Origin: Shinella granuli
GTDB lineage: Bacteria > Pseudomonadota > Alphaproteobacteria > Rhizobiales > Rhizobiaceae
Length of the DNA stretch: 64,000 nucleotides
Reading direction: 5' to 3'
NCBI RefSeq assembly: GCF_004341885.1
Contig: NZ_SLVX01000012.1
Location: forward strand, 62,001-126,000
Below are positions 1 through 8,777 of the stretch, piece by piece. Position 1 is the first letter of the stretch; each line of letters starts with the position of its first letter. A program made the position numbers and the translations under genes. Below the pieces are notes generated by a model. That model ran no database searches. It was given only the letters and a program-made list of their open reading frames with translations, and was not told where the DNA came from.

Positions 1-124
1 GCCCCGGCCGGCGCGGGACGGGCGGCGATTTTGGCTTTCGTTTGCCGGCGGGGGCGTGTAAGTGTCTCACCGGAAATCCGGCCGCTTCGGCGCCGGCCTA
101 CGACCATTCAAGGAGTTTTGGGCC

Positions 125-823
125 ATGGACGCCCGGGAAATGAAGATCAAGGCCGCAGAGGTCGCGCTCACCCATGTCGAGGACGGCATGCGCCTCGGTA
201 TCGGCACCGGATCGACCGCCGAGGAATTCGTGCGGCTCCTCGCCGAGAAGGTCGCCGACGGCCTGAAGGTCGAGGGCGTGCCCACCTCCGAGCGCACGGC
301 GCGGCTCTGCGTCGAGCTCGGCGTGCCGCTGAAATCGCTCGACGAATTGCCGGAACTCGATCTCACCATCGACGGCGCCGACGAAGTCGACGGCAGGTTG
401 CGCCTCATCAAGGGCGGTGGCGGCGCGCTGCTGCGCGAGAAGATCGTCGCCAGCGCCTCGACGCGCATGATCGTCATTGCCGACGAGAGCAAGGTGGTCG
501 AGACGCTCGGCGCCTTCAAGCTGCCGATCGAGGTCAATCCCTTCGGCCTCACCGCCACCCGCATCGCCATCGAGAAGACGGCGGCCCGCCTCGGGCTTTC
601 CGGGGCGATCGCGCTGCGCGCCTCGGGCGACGGCACCTTCATGACCGATGGCGGACACTACATTCTCGACGCATCTTTTGGCCGCATTCCTGATGCAGAT
701 GCGCTCGCAAGCAGCCTCAATGACATTCCCGGTGTCGTCGAACACGGACTCTTCATCAACATGGCGTCGCTGGCCATCATCGCGGGACCCGCGGGTGCGC
801 GCACGCTGACGGCAAAAGACTAG
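125..823 (+). CDS. rpiA: Ribose-5-phosphate isomerase A
   Basis: Interconverts ribose 5-phosphate and ribulose 5-phosphate in the cytosolic non-oxidative pentose phosphate pathway. The 232-residue product has the RpiA family length. It shows the phosphate loop GTGST (residues 27-31), TIDGADE (81-87) with the two Asp expected at the active site, and [11 protein letters not shown] (96-106) with the catalytic Lys and Glu. The ATG at 125 follows an AAGGAG ribosome site at about 111-116. An in-frame start further upstream would add residues unlike the family. A DUF2059 gene follows after 18 bp on the same strand, so the two are probably co-transcribed. The identification is secure. Confidence 0.97.
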   Translation: MDAREMKIKAAEVALTHVEDGMRLGIGTGSTAEEFVRLLAEKVADGLKVEGVPTSERTARLCVELGVPLKSLDELPELDLTIDGADEVDGRLRLIKGGGGALLREKIVASASTRMIVIADESKVVETLGAFKLPIEVNPFGLTATRIAIEKTAARLGLSGAIALRASGDGTFMTDGGHYILDASFGRIPDADALASSLNDIPGVVEHGLFINMASLAIIAGPAGARTLTAKD

Positions 824-841
824 ACAGGAGCACAGACCGAC

Positions 842-1387
842 ATGATCAAATTTGCTGGTTTCGGCCGGACCCTCGCGGCGACCCTCATCGTTTCGGCAGC
901 GCTTGCCGGCGCCGCCAAGGCGCAGGACGTCACCGACGAGCAGGTCAAGGCCGCCCGCGCCGCCATCGACGCGATCGGCGCGACGAACGGTTTCGACAAC
1001 ATCCTGCCGGGCCTTGCCGTTCGCATCAAGGCGACGCTCGTCCAGGCCTCGCCGAACCACGAAACGGAAATCAACGCCACCGTCGACGAGCAGGCGCTCG
1101 CGCTCGCGCCGCGCCGCGCCGACCTGGAGCGGGAGGCCGCGACGATCTATGCCAAGACCTTCACCCAGGAAGAGCTGAAGGCGATCGCCGACTTCTACAG
1201 CTCGCCCGTCGGCAAGAAGCTGCTCTCGGACGGCCCGATCGCCACGCGCGAAGTCATGAAGGCCGCCGAGATCTGGGCCGTCGGCGTCGACCGCGACCTG
1301 CGCGCCGAAAGCGCCAAGAAGCTCAACCCGATCCTCGGCGCCGCCGCGCCGGCCGAGGGCGGCGAAGCGCAGCCTGCGCAGCAGTGA
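842..1387 (+). CDS. Exported DUF2059 family protein
   Basis: The 181-residue protein starts with a clear Sec signal peptide: a Lys/Arg start, a hydrophobic stretch at about 9-24, and cleavage near AKA-Q. The rest is a helical DUF2059 domain, including the typical stretch TFTQEELKAIADFYSSPVGKK in the middle. DUF2059 proteins are periplasmic and of unknown biochemical function. The tail is rich in Ala, Glu and Gln. An AGGAG lies about 11 nt before the ATG. It follows rpiA closely and is ended by a strong hairpin terminator, so rpiA and this gene look like one transcript. No function is proposed. Confidence 0.9.
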   Translation: MIKFAGFGRTLAATLIVSAALAGAAKAQDVTDEQVKAARAAIDAIGATNGFDNILPGLAVRIKATLVQASPNHETEINATVDEQALALAPRRADLEREAATIYAKTFTQEELKAIADFYSSPVGKKLLSDGPIATREVMKAAEIWAVGVDRDLRAESAKKLNPILGAAAPAEGGEAQPAQQ

Positions 1388-1397
1388 TCGAATGACG

Positions 1398-1422
1398 AAA
1401 GGGCGGCGCAAGCCGCCCTTTT
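1398..1422 (+). terminator. Rho-independent terminator of rpiA-DUF2059
   Basis: A perfect 7-bp GC stem (gggcggc/gccgccc) with a 4-nt loop is preceded by AAA and followed by TTTT. It lies 10 bp after the DUF2059 stop codon. Confidence 0.85.
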
Positions 1423-1649
1423 CCGTTGTGCCGCCCCGTCTCCGGCGCTGAGCGATCTCCTGCCGGTCGCGCCCGAGCCGCGCTTCTGGCGACGCGAAGG
1501 GGAGGGAAAGCCGGCATGCCGGGCTGCGGCGACGTGGTCTTTCCCTTTTGGCCCGGCTGTTCCTATATGTGTAGCGCCCGGCGACGGATTCGCGAGCGCC
1601 GGCCCCCGTCAGACGGCCGTCCGGCCAGGCTTGCCCGCAGGAGATCACC

Positions 1650-3038
1650 ATGCCGACATTCGACTACGACCTCTTCGTCATCGGCGGAGGCTCCGGCGGC
1701 GTGCGCAGCGCGCGTCTTGCCGCCAGCATGGGCAAGAAGGTGGGTATCGCCGAGGAATTCCGCTTCGGCGGCACCTGCGTGATCCGCGGCTGCGTGCCGA
1801 AGAAGCTCTACGTCTATGCCTCGCAGTTCCCCGAGCATTTCGAGGATGCCGCCGGCTTCGGCTGGCAGGTCGGCGAGACGCGCTTCGACTGGCAGACGCT
1901 CGTTGCCGCCAAGGAGAAGGAGATCACCCGCCTGGAGGGCCTCTACCGCAAGGGCCTCGACAATGCCGGGGCGACGATCCTTGCGACCCGTGCCGTGCTC
2001 GTCGGGCCGAACACCCTGCGCCTGACGGCGACGGACGAGCTGGTGACGGCCGAACGCATCCTGATCGCCGTCGGCGGCCATCCGACGCCGCATGCCGACC
2101 TTCCCGGCCATGAGCTCTGCATCAGCTCCAACGAGGCCTTCGACCTGCCGGAGCTGCCGAAATCCATCCTGATTTCCGGCGGCGGCTATATCGCCGTCGA
2201 GTTCGCCAACATTTTCCATGGCCTCGGCGTCGAGACCACGCTGATCTACCGCGGCAGGCAGATCCTGTCGCGGTTCGACCAGGACATGCGCCAGGGCGTG
2301 CAGGCGGCGATGATCGCCAAGGGCATCCGCATCCTCTGCGAGGACATCATCACCAGCGTGAGCGAGGCGGCGGGCGGCGGGCGCACCGTCACGACCAAGG
2401 CGGGCGAGACGCTTGCCGTCGACCAGGTGATGCTGGCGCTCGGCCGGGTGCCGAACACCGGCAGCCTCGGCCTGGAGACGGCGGGCGTGGCGATGGACGA
2501 GCGGGGAGCGGTCGTCGTCGACGCCTATTCCCGCACCAACGTGCCGGGCATCTTCGCGCTCGGCGATGTGACGGACCGCGTGCAGCTCACCCCCGTCGCG
2601 ATCCACGAGGCGATGTGCTTCATCGAGACGGAGTTCCGCGGCAACCCCGTTTCGCCGGACCACGACCTCATCGCCACCGCGGTCTTCTCCCAGCCGGAGA
2701 TCGGCACCGTCGGCCTCAGCGAGGAGGCGGCGGCAAAAGCCTTCGATGAACTGGAGGTCTATCGCGCCGAGTTCCGACCGATGAAGGCGACGCTTTCCGG
2801 CCGGCAGGAGAAGACGATCATGAAGCTCATCGTCAATGCGGCCGACCGCAGGGTGGTGGGTGCCCATATTCTCGGCCACGAGGCCGGCGAGATGGCGCAG
2901 CTCCTCGGCATCTCGCTGAAGGCCGGCGTCACCAAGGACGATTTCGACCGCACCATGGCGGTGCACCCGACGGCATCGGAGGAGCTAGTGACCATGTACC
3001 AGCCGAGCTACCGGGTCAGGAACGGACAGCGGGTCTGA
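1650..3038 (+). CDS. gor: Glutathione-disulfide reductase
   Basis: This FAD flavoenzyme reduces oxidised glutathione with NADPH in the cytosol. The 462 residues carry the FAD-binding Rossmann motif IGGGSGG near residue 11, and the redox-active disulfide GTCVIRGCVPKK with C43 and C48. The central pyridine-nucleotide fold has GGGYIAVEFA, and the C-terminal catalytic HPTASEE lies near residue 439. The sequence GTCVIRGC with no mercury-binding domain separates it from lipoamide and mercuric reductases. AGGAG lies 6 nt before the ATG. Its 3' end overlaps the convergent LysR gene by 23 bp. Confidence 0.96.
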   Translation: MPTFDYDLFVIGGGSGGVRSARLAASMGKKVGIAEEFRFGGTCVIRGCVPKKLYVYASQFPEHFEDAAGFGWQVGETRFDWQTLVAAKEKEITRLEGLYRKGLDNAGATILATRAVLVGPNTLRLTATDELVTAERILIAVGGHPTPHADLPGHELCISSNEAFDLPELPKSILISGGGYIAVEFANIFHGLGVETTLIYRGRQILSRFDQDMRQGVQAAMIAKGIRILCEDIITSVSEAAGGGRTVTTKAGETLAVDQVMLALGRVPNTGSLGLETAGVAMDERGAVVVDAYSRTNVPGIFALGDVTDRVQLTPVAIHEAMCFIETEFRGNPVSPDHDLIATAVFSQPEIGTVGLSEEAAAKAFDELEVYRAEFRPMKATLSGRQEKTIMKLIVNAADRRVVGAHILGHEAGEMAQLLGISLKAGVTKDDFDRTMAVHPTASEELVTMYQPSYRVRNGQRV

Positions 3039-3918
3039 CGGACGGTTCTTTCTCGTCGGCCAGCCGGCCGGCGAAGCGATCCTCGTGGCGCTTGAAGAGG
3101 CTTGCGAGGCGATCGAGGACAAGCCGCATTTCCGGCCGGTGGCGGTCGTCGTCGTTGACGGCGAGCCAGAGCGGATGGGCGAGCGCCTCGATCGGTTCGC
3201 CTTCGCGCACGAGCGTCGGCATGGCATCGCCCACGAAGGTCGGCAGCACGCCGCGCCCGGCGCCGCTTGCGATCAGCCGGGCGAGCACGGCCGGCGCGTT
3301 CGTCCAGGTGTGGATCTGCGGCTCGTGGTTGCGGAAGACCCATTTTTCCGCATCGGAAACGGCGACCTCCGTGCCGATCGAGACCCAGGGCAGGTCCGCC
3401 TCGAAGGCGAGGTTCGCGGCGCGATAGACCGCATAGGCAACGGTCACCGACTTGCGCACGGCGACATTGCCGGACTTGGGCGCGCTGTGGAAGAGGGCGA
3501 TCATGCCGTGGCGATAGGTCAGGTCCCCGCCCGCCGGCAATTGCTTGCAGCAGAGGCGGAAGCTGTCGGCGGGGCCGCGCAACTCGCTCGTGTTCTCTGC
3601 AACGAATCCCATGAGCCAGATATCGCCGGCAATGGCGACGATGGGCAGCGCGAAGGCGTCGCCGTGCCAGCGGGTGATGTCGGCGGTCGTGCGGCGGATC
3701 GTCTGGACATGCTCGAACAGCACCATGCCGTCCGGCGCCAGCCGGTAGCCCTGCTGGCTGCGGATGAAGAGCGTGCGGCCCATGGCCCGCTCCAGCGCCA
3801 GCATGCGCCGGCCGATCGTCGGCGCGCTGGCGCCCGTGATCGCCGCGGCGCCGGCAAGCCCGCCCTCCGCCGCGACATGGAAGAAAAGCTGCAGATCGCT
3901 CCAGTCGACTTCCGACAT
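3016..3918 (-). CDS. LysR-family transcriptional regulator
   Basis: The 300-residue protein has an N-terminal winged helix-turn-helix (about 5-62, including GAAAITGASAPTIGRRMLALE) and a C-terminal effector-binding domain of LysR type. The ATG giving MSEVDWSDLQLF is chosen because it fits the family start; an in-frame ATG 60 bp upstream would add 20 unusual residues. The gene converges on gor and overlaps its last 23 bp. It is divergent from the small gene at 4065, with about 150 bp between them. The target and effector cannot be told from sequence. The placement beside gor is suggestive of a redox role but is not evidence for one. Confidence 0.88.
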   Translation of the reverse strand: MSEVDWSDLQLFFHVAAEGGLAGAAAITGASAPTIGRRMLALERAMGRTLFIRSQQGYRLAPDGMVLFEHVQTIRRTTADITRWHGDAFALPIVAIAGDIWLMGFVAENTSELRGPADSFRLCCKQLPAGGDLTYRHGMIALFHSAPKSGNVAVRKSVTVAYAVYRAANLAFEADLPWVSIGTEVAVSDAEKWVFRNHEPQIHTWTNAPAVLARLIASGAGRGVLPTFVGDAMPTLVREGEPIEALAHPLWLAVNDDDRHRPEMRLVLDRLASLFKRHEDRFAGRLADEKEPSVRPAVRS

Positions 3919-4064
3919 GCATCGCTCCCGTTGAATGCTCCTTTCTAGCGCAAAAAGCCGCCGGCCGGCATCGCTCATCCGTGAAACGGGCGTTTCATTT
4001 CCGCCTCTACGCTTACCGCGAAGCGGTCGCTATCTCGGGAAGGATACCGAAACAGGAGGCCATC

Positions 4065-4295
4065 ATGAGCCCGGAATGGATGATCGCCCTCGACAGGGCG
4101 GAGACGGATATGCGAAGGCGCCGGATGGATCCCTTGTCCGATCCGCTGGAAGCGGAAGCCTGGCGGGGTCTGGAGGCGGTGAGCGCGCTTCTTTCGCGTC
4201 TCCTCAACGGTCGCGGCCGACCGGAGCCAAGGGGCAGGCGACGGGTCCTGCCGGACCGGGGCGTTGCCTCGCGTGCAATCCTGCGTCGCTTCTAG
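4065..4295 (+). CDS. Small hypothetical protein (76 aa)
   Basis: Not recognised. The short, Arg-rich, soluble protein has an acidic/basic amphipathic N-terminal half (MIALDRAETDMRRRRMD) and a basic tail. A good ribosome site, CAGGAGG, sits 6 nt before the ATG, which is the main reason to accept it as a real gene. It is divergent from the LysR regulator and stands 184 bp before the DAHP synthase. No signal peptide or membrane segment is seen. Confidence 0.55.
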   Translation: MSPEWMIALDRAETDMRRRRMDPLSDPLEAEAWRGLEAVSALLSRLLNGRGRPEPRGRRRVLPDRGVASRAILRRF

Positions 4296-4478
4296 GCCAG
4301 ACCCGTCGCCCCCGGTACTCTACAGCCTGTCCCGGAGCGGAGGGCGCAACCGTCGCAAATGCGTCTTTGCTGCTGGAACTGCGGCTATGCAAGACCCATC
4401 TAACGGTTTATAAGCCCGCATCTTCAAACGGACGTGGCGCCCCCGGTCATTGCGGGCGCATCAGGACAGGTGAGCATC

Positions 4479-5852
4479 ATGGCAGAGAATTGGACCCCGA
4501 GTAGCTGGCGGCACAAGCCCATCCAGCAGGTTCCGGACTATCCCGATCTCGCCGCATTGGCGGCGACAGAAGAGCGCCTTTCGAAGTTTCCGCCGCTCGT
4601 CTTCGCCGGCGAAGCACGGCGCCTGAAGGCTTCGCTCGCCAGCGTGGCGGAAGGCAACGGCTTCCTGCTGCAGGGCGGCGACTGTGCCGAAAGCTTCGCC
4701 GAACACGGTGCCGACACGATCCGCGACTTCTTCCGCGCCTTCCTCCAGATGGCCGTTGTGCTGACCTTCGGCGCCCAGCAGCCCGTCGTGAAGGTCGGCC
4801 GCATCGCCGGCCAGTTCGCCAAGCCGCGCTCCTCGGGCATCGAGAAGCAGGGCGACGTGACGCTGCCGTCCTACCGCGGCGACATCATCAACGGCATCGA
4901 GTTCACGGAAGAGGCCCGCGTGCCGAGCCCGGAACGCCAGATCATGGCCTATCGCCAGTCTGCCGCGACGCTGAACCTCCTGCGCGCCTTCGCGATGGGC
5001 GGCTATGCCAACCTGGAGAACGTGCACCAGTGGATGCTCGGCTTCGTCAAGGACTCGCCGCAGGCCGAGCGCTACCGCAAGCTCGCCGACCGGATTTCCG
5101 AGACCATGGATTTCATGAAGGCGATCGGCATCAGCGCGGAAAACCATCCGGGCCTGCGCGAGACCGATTTCTTCACCAGCCATGAGGCGCTGCTGCTCGG
5201 CTACGAGCAGGCGCTGACCCGCGTCGATTCGACCTCGGGCGACTGGTACGCGACCTCCGGCCACATGATCTGGATCGGCGACCGCACGCGCCAGGCCGAC
5301 CATGCGCATGTCGAATATTGCCGCGGCATCAAGAACCCGCTCGGCCTCAAGTGCGGCCCGTCGCTGACCGCCGACAACCTGCTGGAACTGATCGACCTGC
5401 TCAACCCGCAGAACGAGGCGGGCCGCCTGACGCTGATCTGCCGCTTCGGCCATGACAAGGTGGCCGAGAACCTGCCGAAGCTCATCCGCGCCGTCGAGCG
5501 GGAAGGCAAGAAGGTCGTCTGGTCCTGCGATCCGATGCATGGCAACACGATCACGCTCAACAACTACAAGACCCGCCCGTTCGAGCGGATCCTGTCGGAA
5601 GTGGAAAGCTTCTTCCAGATCCACCGCGCGGAAGGCACGCATCCGGGCGGAATCCATGTCGAGATGACCGGCAACGACGTGACGGAATGCACGGGTGGCG
5701 CGCGGGCGCTGTCGGGCGACGACCTCGCCGACCGCTACCACACGCACTGCGACCCGCGCCTCAATGCCGACCAGGCGCTGGAGCTCGCCTTCCTTCTTGC
5801 CGAGCGCATGAAGGGCGGCCGTGATGAAAAACGTATGGTTGTGAACGGCTGA
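4479..5852 (+). CDS. 3-deoxy-7-phosphoheptulonate synthase, class II
   Basis: Condenses phosphoenolpyruvate and erythrose 4-phosphate to DAHP, the first step of the shikimate/aromatic amino acid pathway. The 457-residue length and sequence are those of the plant-type (class II) enzyme. Visible landmarks are GGDCAESF (about 66-73, with the metal-binding Cys), the PEP-site stretch [14 protein letters not shown], and [10 protein letters not shown] and GGIHVEMTG in the barrel. The ATG at 4479 is chosen to begin [11 protein letters not shown], as in homologues; a 15-codon upstream extension is open but unlikely. Usual names in rhizobia are aroG or aroF. A hairpin terminator follows at 5928. Confidence 0.95.
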   Translation: MAENWTPSSWRHKPIQQVPDYPDLAALAATEERLSKFPPLVFAGEARRLKASLASVAEGNGFLLQGGDCAESFAEHGADTIRDFFRAFLQMAVVLTFGAQQPVVKVGRIAGQFAKPRSSGIEKQGDVTLPSYRGDIINGIEFTEEARVPSPERQIMAYRQSAATLNLLRAFAMGGYANLENVHQWMLGFVKDSPQAERYRKLADRISETMDFMKAIGISAENHPGLRETDFFTSHEALLLGYEQALTRVDSTSGDWYATSGHMIWIGDRTRQADHAHVEYCRGIKNPLGLKCGPSLTADNLLELIDLLNPQNEAGRLTLICRFGHDKVAENLPKLIRAVEREGKKVVWSCDPMHGNTITLNNYKTRPFERILSEVESFFQIHRAEGTHPGGIHVEMTGNDVTECTGGARALSGDDLADRYHTHCDPRLNADQALELAFLLAERMKGGRDEKRMVVNG

Positions 5853-5927
5853 TCGCCATCCGTTCATGCTTCGGTCCCGTAGATTAGCGGAACTGATGCA
5901 AACATTCAGGAATGTGAATTTGACAGG

Positions 5928-5959
5928 ACCGGGCCGGCTCGCAAAGCTGGCCCGGTTTT
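5928..5959 (+). terminator. Rho-independent terminator after DAHP synthase
   Basis: An 11-bp GC stem (accgggccggc paired with gctggcccggt, one G-T pair) is followed by TTTTCGTTT. It lies about 75 bp beyond the stop codon and immediately before the next gene. Confidence 0.8.
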
Positions 5960-5974
5960 CGTTTGGGGGAATGC

Positions 5975-6370
5975 ATGAGTGAAGAGCATACGGGGCATTG
6001 CCTTTGCGGCGCGGTGCGCTTTCGCACCCGCGGGCCGCTGCGCGAGGTGATCGCCTGCCATTGCAGCCAGTGCCGGCGCCAGACCGGGCATTTCTATGCC
6101 GCGACCAATGTGCGCGACGATGCGATGGCGGTCGAGGGCGGGGAGAATGTCACCTGGTACCGGGCGAGCGACACGGCGGGGCGGGGGTTCTGCCGCATCT
6201 GCGGTTCGGCCCTGTTTTGGAAGGGCGACAATACGGATTATACCTCGATCATGGCCGGCATCTTCGACCAGCCGACCGGACTGGTTATCGGCAAGCACAT
6301 CTTCTGCGCCGACAAGGGCGACTATTACGAGATCGAGGACGGCGCGCCGCAATATGCGCAGGGCCATTGA
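5975..6370 (+). CDS. GFA family (glutathione-dependent formaldehyde-activating-like) zinc protein
   Basis: The 131-residue protein has the GFA/CENP-V zinc-binding Cys set: GHCLCGAVRF at the N-terminus, CHCSQCRRQTGH at about 27-38, and FCRICGS in the middle. The family binds zinc; formaldehyde-glutathione adduct formation was proposed for the founding member, but for paralogues like this one the substrate is unknown. The ATG at 5975 lies just after GGGGGA. A TTG 12 bp upstream is a possible alternative. It converges on the tadG-like gene, with only 36 bp between the stop codons. Confidence 0.88.
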   Translation: MSEEHTGHCLCGAVRFRTRGPLREVIACHCSQCRRQTGHFYAATNVRDDAMAVEGGENVTWYRASDTAGRGFCRICGSALFWKGDNTDYTSIMAGIFDQPTGLVIGKHIFCADKGDYYEIEDGAPQYAQGH

Positions 6371-6406
6371 GGCGCGCTTTTTTCCTGTCTTGCCGCTTTT
6401 CCCGCT

Positions 6407-8134
6407 CTACTGAACCAATGCCGGGCGCTGGCAGCGCACACCCGTGACGCGGATATCCGCCTCGCCGACCCGGACGCCCGCGAGGATCAGGAGGTTGTAG
6501 AGCAGTTCGTCGATGGCGGGCGTTACGGCGCCGAGCGTGCTGCCGAGTGCCGACGTGATGCCCGGGATGCCGATCGACAGGCCGAGCAGCTTGACGTTGA
6601 TGTCGACGTCGAGATTGCCGAAGAGGGTGCGGACCGTGGAGGTGAGCGTGTCCCGCGTCGAGACGGATTTCGTCGTTCCGGCGGCGATCTCCGTCGGCGT
6701 ATAGGTGAGGCGGGTCCGGCCGAGATTCTTCACCTCGGCATGGGCGATGGCGTCGATGCTGAGAAGGGCGGAATCGACGATCCGGGCCTTCTGCACGCGC
6801 GCCTTGTCGGAAAAATCCGAGAGGACGGACGGGTCGACCTTGCCGACGGCGACCTCGGCGACGCCGGGAACCGCCTCGATCACCACATTGGCGTTCACTG
6901 GCGAGCCGCCGAAGCAGCGGATATCGCTGAGCTTCGCCTCCGAGGCCGCGACCTCGACATAGAGCGGCAGCTTGATGCGCAGGCCGGCGAGCGCGGCAAG
7001 GCCGTCGATGCCCAGTTCCACGGAAAGCCGCGTCTGGGCGCTGCGCACCGCGCTGCCCGGCGCGCCGAGCCGATGTGCCGGCGTTTCCACCGGCGGTTCG
7101 CCGATCGCAAGGTTCACCTTCACCGCGGCAAGGCCGGGCACGACGGCGCCGACATCGAGCGCCACCTGGTTCGCGCCGTTGGCGAGCGCCGCCGCGGACG
7201 TGATCATCTGCAGCGCGTTGATCGACATCTTCCAGTCGCCGCCGGTCGCCACCGCAAGGCCCTTCTTCGGGTCGAGGTTGAGGATGCGCGAGAGCGGCAG
7301 CTTCGCCTTGCTGGCGGCGGTTGCCTGCTCGATGAGATGGAGCGCCGAGCGCACGGGGCCGGAAAGGCCTTCGACGGCACGCATGGAGGCGAGGAGCTGG
7401 GGCATGGTGATGCCGGCATTCAGCACGTCCTCGTAGGTGCCCGCCGTCAGGTCGAGCTTCGTGGCGACCGCCTTCAGGAACGGCTGAACGGAGATGTCGG
7501 TATCGACCAGCGCCCGGTAGTCCATGACGTTGAGCGAGAGGTTGGTGCCGAGCAGCTTGCCCAGAAGCGCATTCAGGATGCCGTCGTTGAGGCTGGCGAG
7601 GCGCGTGCCGATGGAAAAGGCCGCCGTCTTGGAGCGGGCGGCCGCGCCGGTCGCCGAGAGAAGCGGCGATCTGGGCGTGAAGAGGGCGGCGACGAAGAGG
7701 TCCGAGGTGCGGGAGAGCGTCACCCGAGCGGCGTCCGCATCGGCGCTCGCCGGTTTGAAGCGTTCTTCCGGTGCGATGTCCGGATCGGCGGTGTAGCGCC
7801 CACGCTCGACGAGGGCGGTCGCCGGCGTCACCCTGGAATTGACCGCCGTGATCACGGCCGGGATGGTGGTGCCGTTCTTGCCCGTCACCGTGACGGGCAG
7901 GTTGTTCAGCGCGAAATAGCCGGCGGCGGATTTCTCCGCTTCTCCGACATTGGCAGCGGCGGCGATGGCGGCAAGGTCGGCCGCGGCCTGCAACGCGCGC
8001 TGCTGCACGGTGAGGTAGCCGTAGTCGACGCCGAGGGCGAGCGAGAAGATGAGCAGCGGCAGGCTGATGGCGGCGAGCGTGCCGATATTGCCGTCGCGCT
8101 CGCGAAGAAGGCTGCGGGGGCGTTTCATGCTCAC
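6407..8134 (-). CDS. TadG-like pilus-assembly protein
   Basis: The 575-residue protein has one N-terminal membrane segment (about 20-42) preceded by RERDGNIGTLAAI, the typical Tad/Flp start of TadG proteins. A long soluble region of extracytoplasmic type follows, with many Ser/Thr/Ala and no recognised enzyme motif. The first codon is a GTG overlapping the stop of the upstream tadE-like gene (GTGA); an ATG two codons later is an alternative. The gene pair is therefore translationally coupled. No other tad/cpa genes (prepilin, CpaF ATPase, secretin) occur in the window, so this is an orphan TadE/TadG pair. The role in pilus assembly is inferred from the family. Confidence 0.8.
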   Translation of the reverse strand: MSMKRPRSLLRERDGNIGTLAAISLPLLIFSLALGVDYGYLTVQQRALQAAADLAAIAAAANVGEAEKSAAGYFALNNLPVTVTGKNGTTIPAVITAVNSRVTPATALVERGRYTADPDIAPEERFKPASADADAARVTLSRTSDLFVAALFTPRSPLLSATGAAARSKTAAFSIGTRLASLNDGILNALLGKLLGTNLSLNVMDYRALVDTDISVQPFLKAVATKLDLTAGTYEDVLNAGITMPQLLASMRAVEGLSGPVRSALHLIEQATAASKAKLPLSRILNLDPKKGLAVATGGDWKMSINALQMITSAAALANGANQVALDVGAVVPGLAAVKVNLAIGEPPVETPAHRLGAPGSAVRSAQTRLSVELGIDGLAALAGLRIKLPLYVEVAASEAKLSDIRCFGGSPVNANVVIEAVPGVAEVAVGKVDPSVLSDFSDKARVQKARIVDSALLSIDAIAHAEVKNLGRTRLTYTPTEIAAGTTKSVSTRDTLTSTVRTLFGNLDVDINVKLLGLSIGIPGITSALGSTLGAVTPAIDELLYNLLILAGVRVGEADIRVTGVRCQRPALVQ

Positions 8135-8553
8135 AGCCCTCCCACGCGCACGGTGGAATACCGTTCGATCGTCGGGCTCGGCAGGGCAAAGGTGAAGAGG
8201 TTCCAGATCGGCAGATCGCCCGAATCATAGGTGATCGTGACGGTGAATTGTTCCGGATTGGCCGGATCGTCGGTAACGACGACCCGCATCTTCGTCCGGT
8301 TGAGGAAGGCATAGTCGAACCGCGAGGCGTCGAGATAGCGGTTGACCAGCGAGACGCGCTCGGTCTGGTTGAGGCCGGCGACCGCCGTGCGGGCGGCATC
8401 CGCGGCCACCTGCTGCACGGCATGGGTGACGCTGAGATAGATGCCGTAGGCGATCAGCGTGAAGAGGATGAGGAAGAAGAGAGGGGCGATGATCGCGAAT
8501 TCCAGCGCCGACGTGCCGGCGCGATCCTTCGACAGACGGGACAGGGCGTACAT
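8131..8553 (-). CDS. TadE-like pseudopilin protein
   Basis: The 140-residue protein opens with LSKDRAGTSALEFAIIAPLFFLI. This is the TadE signature, with the Glu five residues into the hydrophobic segment that prepilin peptidase-processed pseudopilins carry. A short globular domain follows. The ATG at 8553 has AAGGAG about 6 nt upstream and gives the family start MYALSR. It is the first gene of a two-gene operon and its stop overlaps the tadG-like start by 4 bp. In Tad systems TadE and TadF/G are minor pseudopilins; that role here is inferred. Confidence 0.87.
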   Translation of the reverse strand: MYALSRLSKDRAGTSALEFAIIAPLFFLILFTLIAYGIYLSVTHAVQQVAADAARTAVAGLNQTERVSLVNRYLDASRFDYAFLNRTKMRVVVTDDPANPEQFTVTITYDSGDLPIWNLFTFALPSPTIERYSTVRVGGL

Positions 8554-8777
8554 GACATCTCCTTCTTGGGATTGTCCGACGACAAGGCTGTTGTGCATCC
8601 CGATGGATGCAGCTTTATCGTGCGCCCAGAGTCTTAATTTCTTCTATAGATTGATTTTCTTGAAAACATGCAACCTCTGATCTTTGCCCGGTTGTCATTT
8701 CCTCCGGCGTTGCGCCATCGGCTCGACAGGCTCCGGCAGGGGAGCCGGAACTCGGGCGTGCTGTCGCTTCGGAAAAA

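Noticed and set aside
98-1651. Long minus-strand frames opposite rpiA, DUF2059, gor, malic enzyme and PDH genes.
   Set aside because: They are GC-rich shadows, rich in Arg/Gly/Ala/Asp without family features, lying opposite genes with clear identity.
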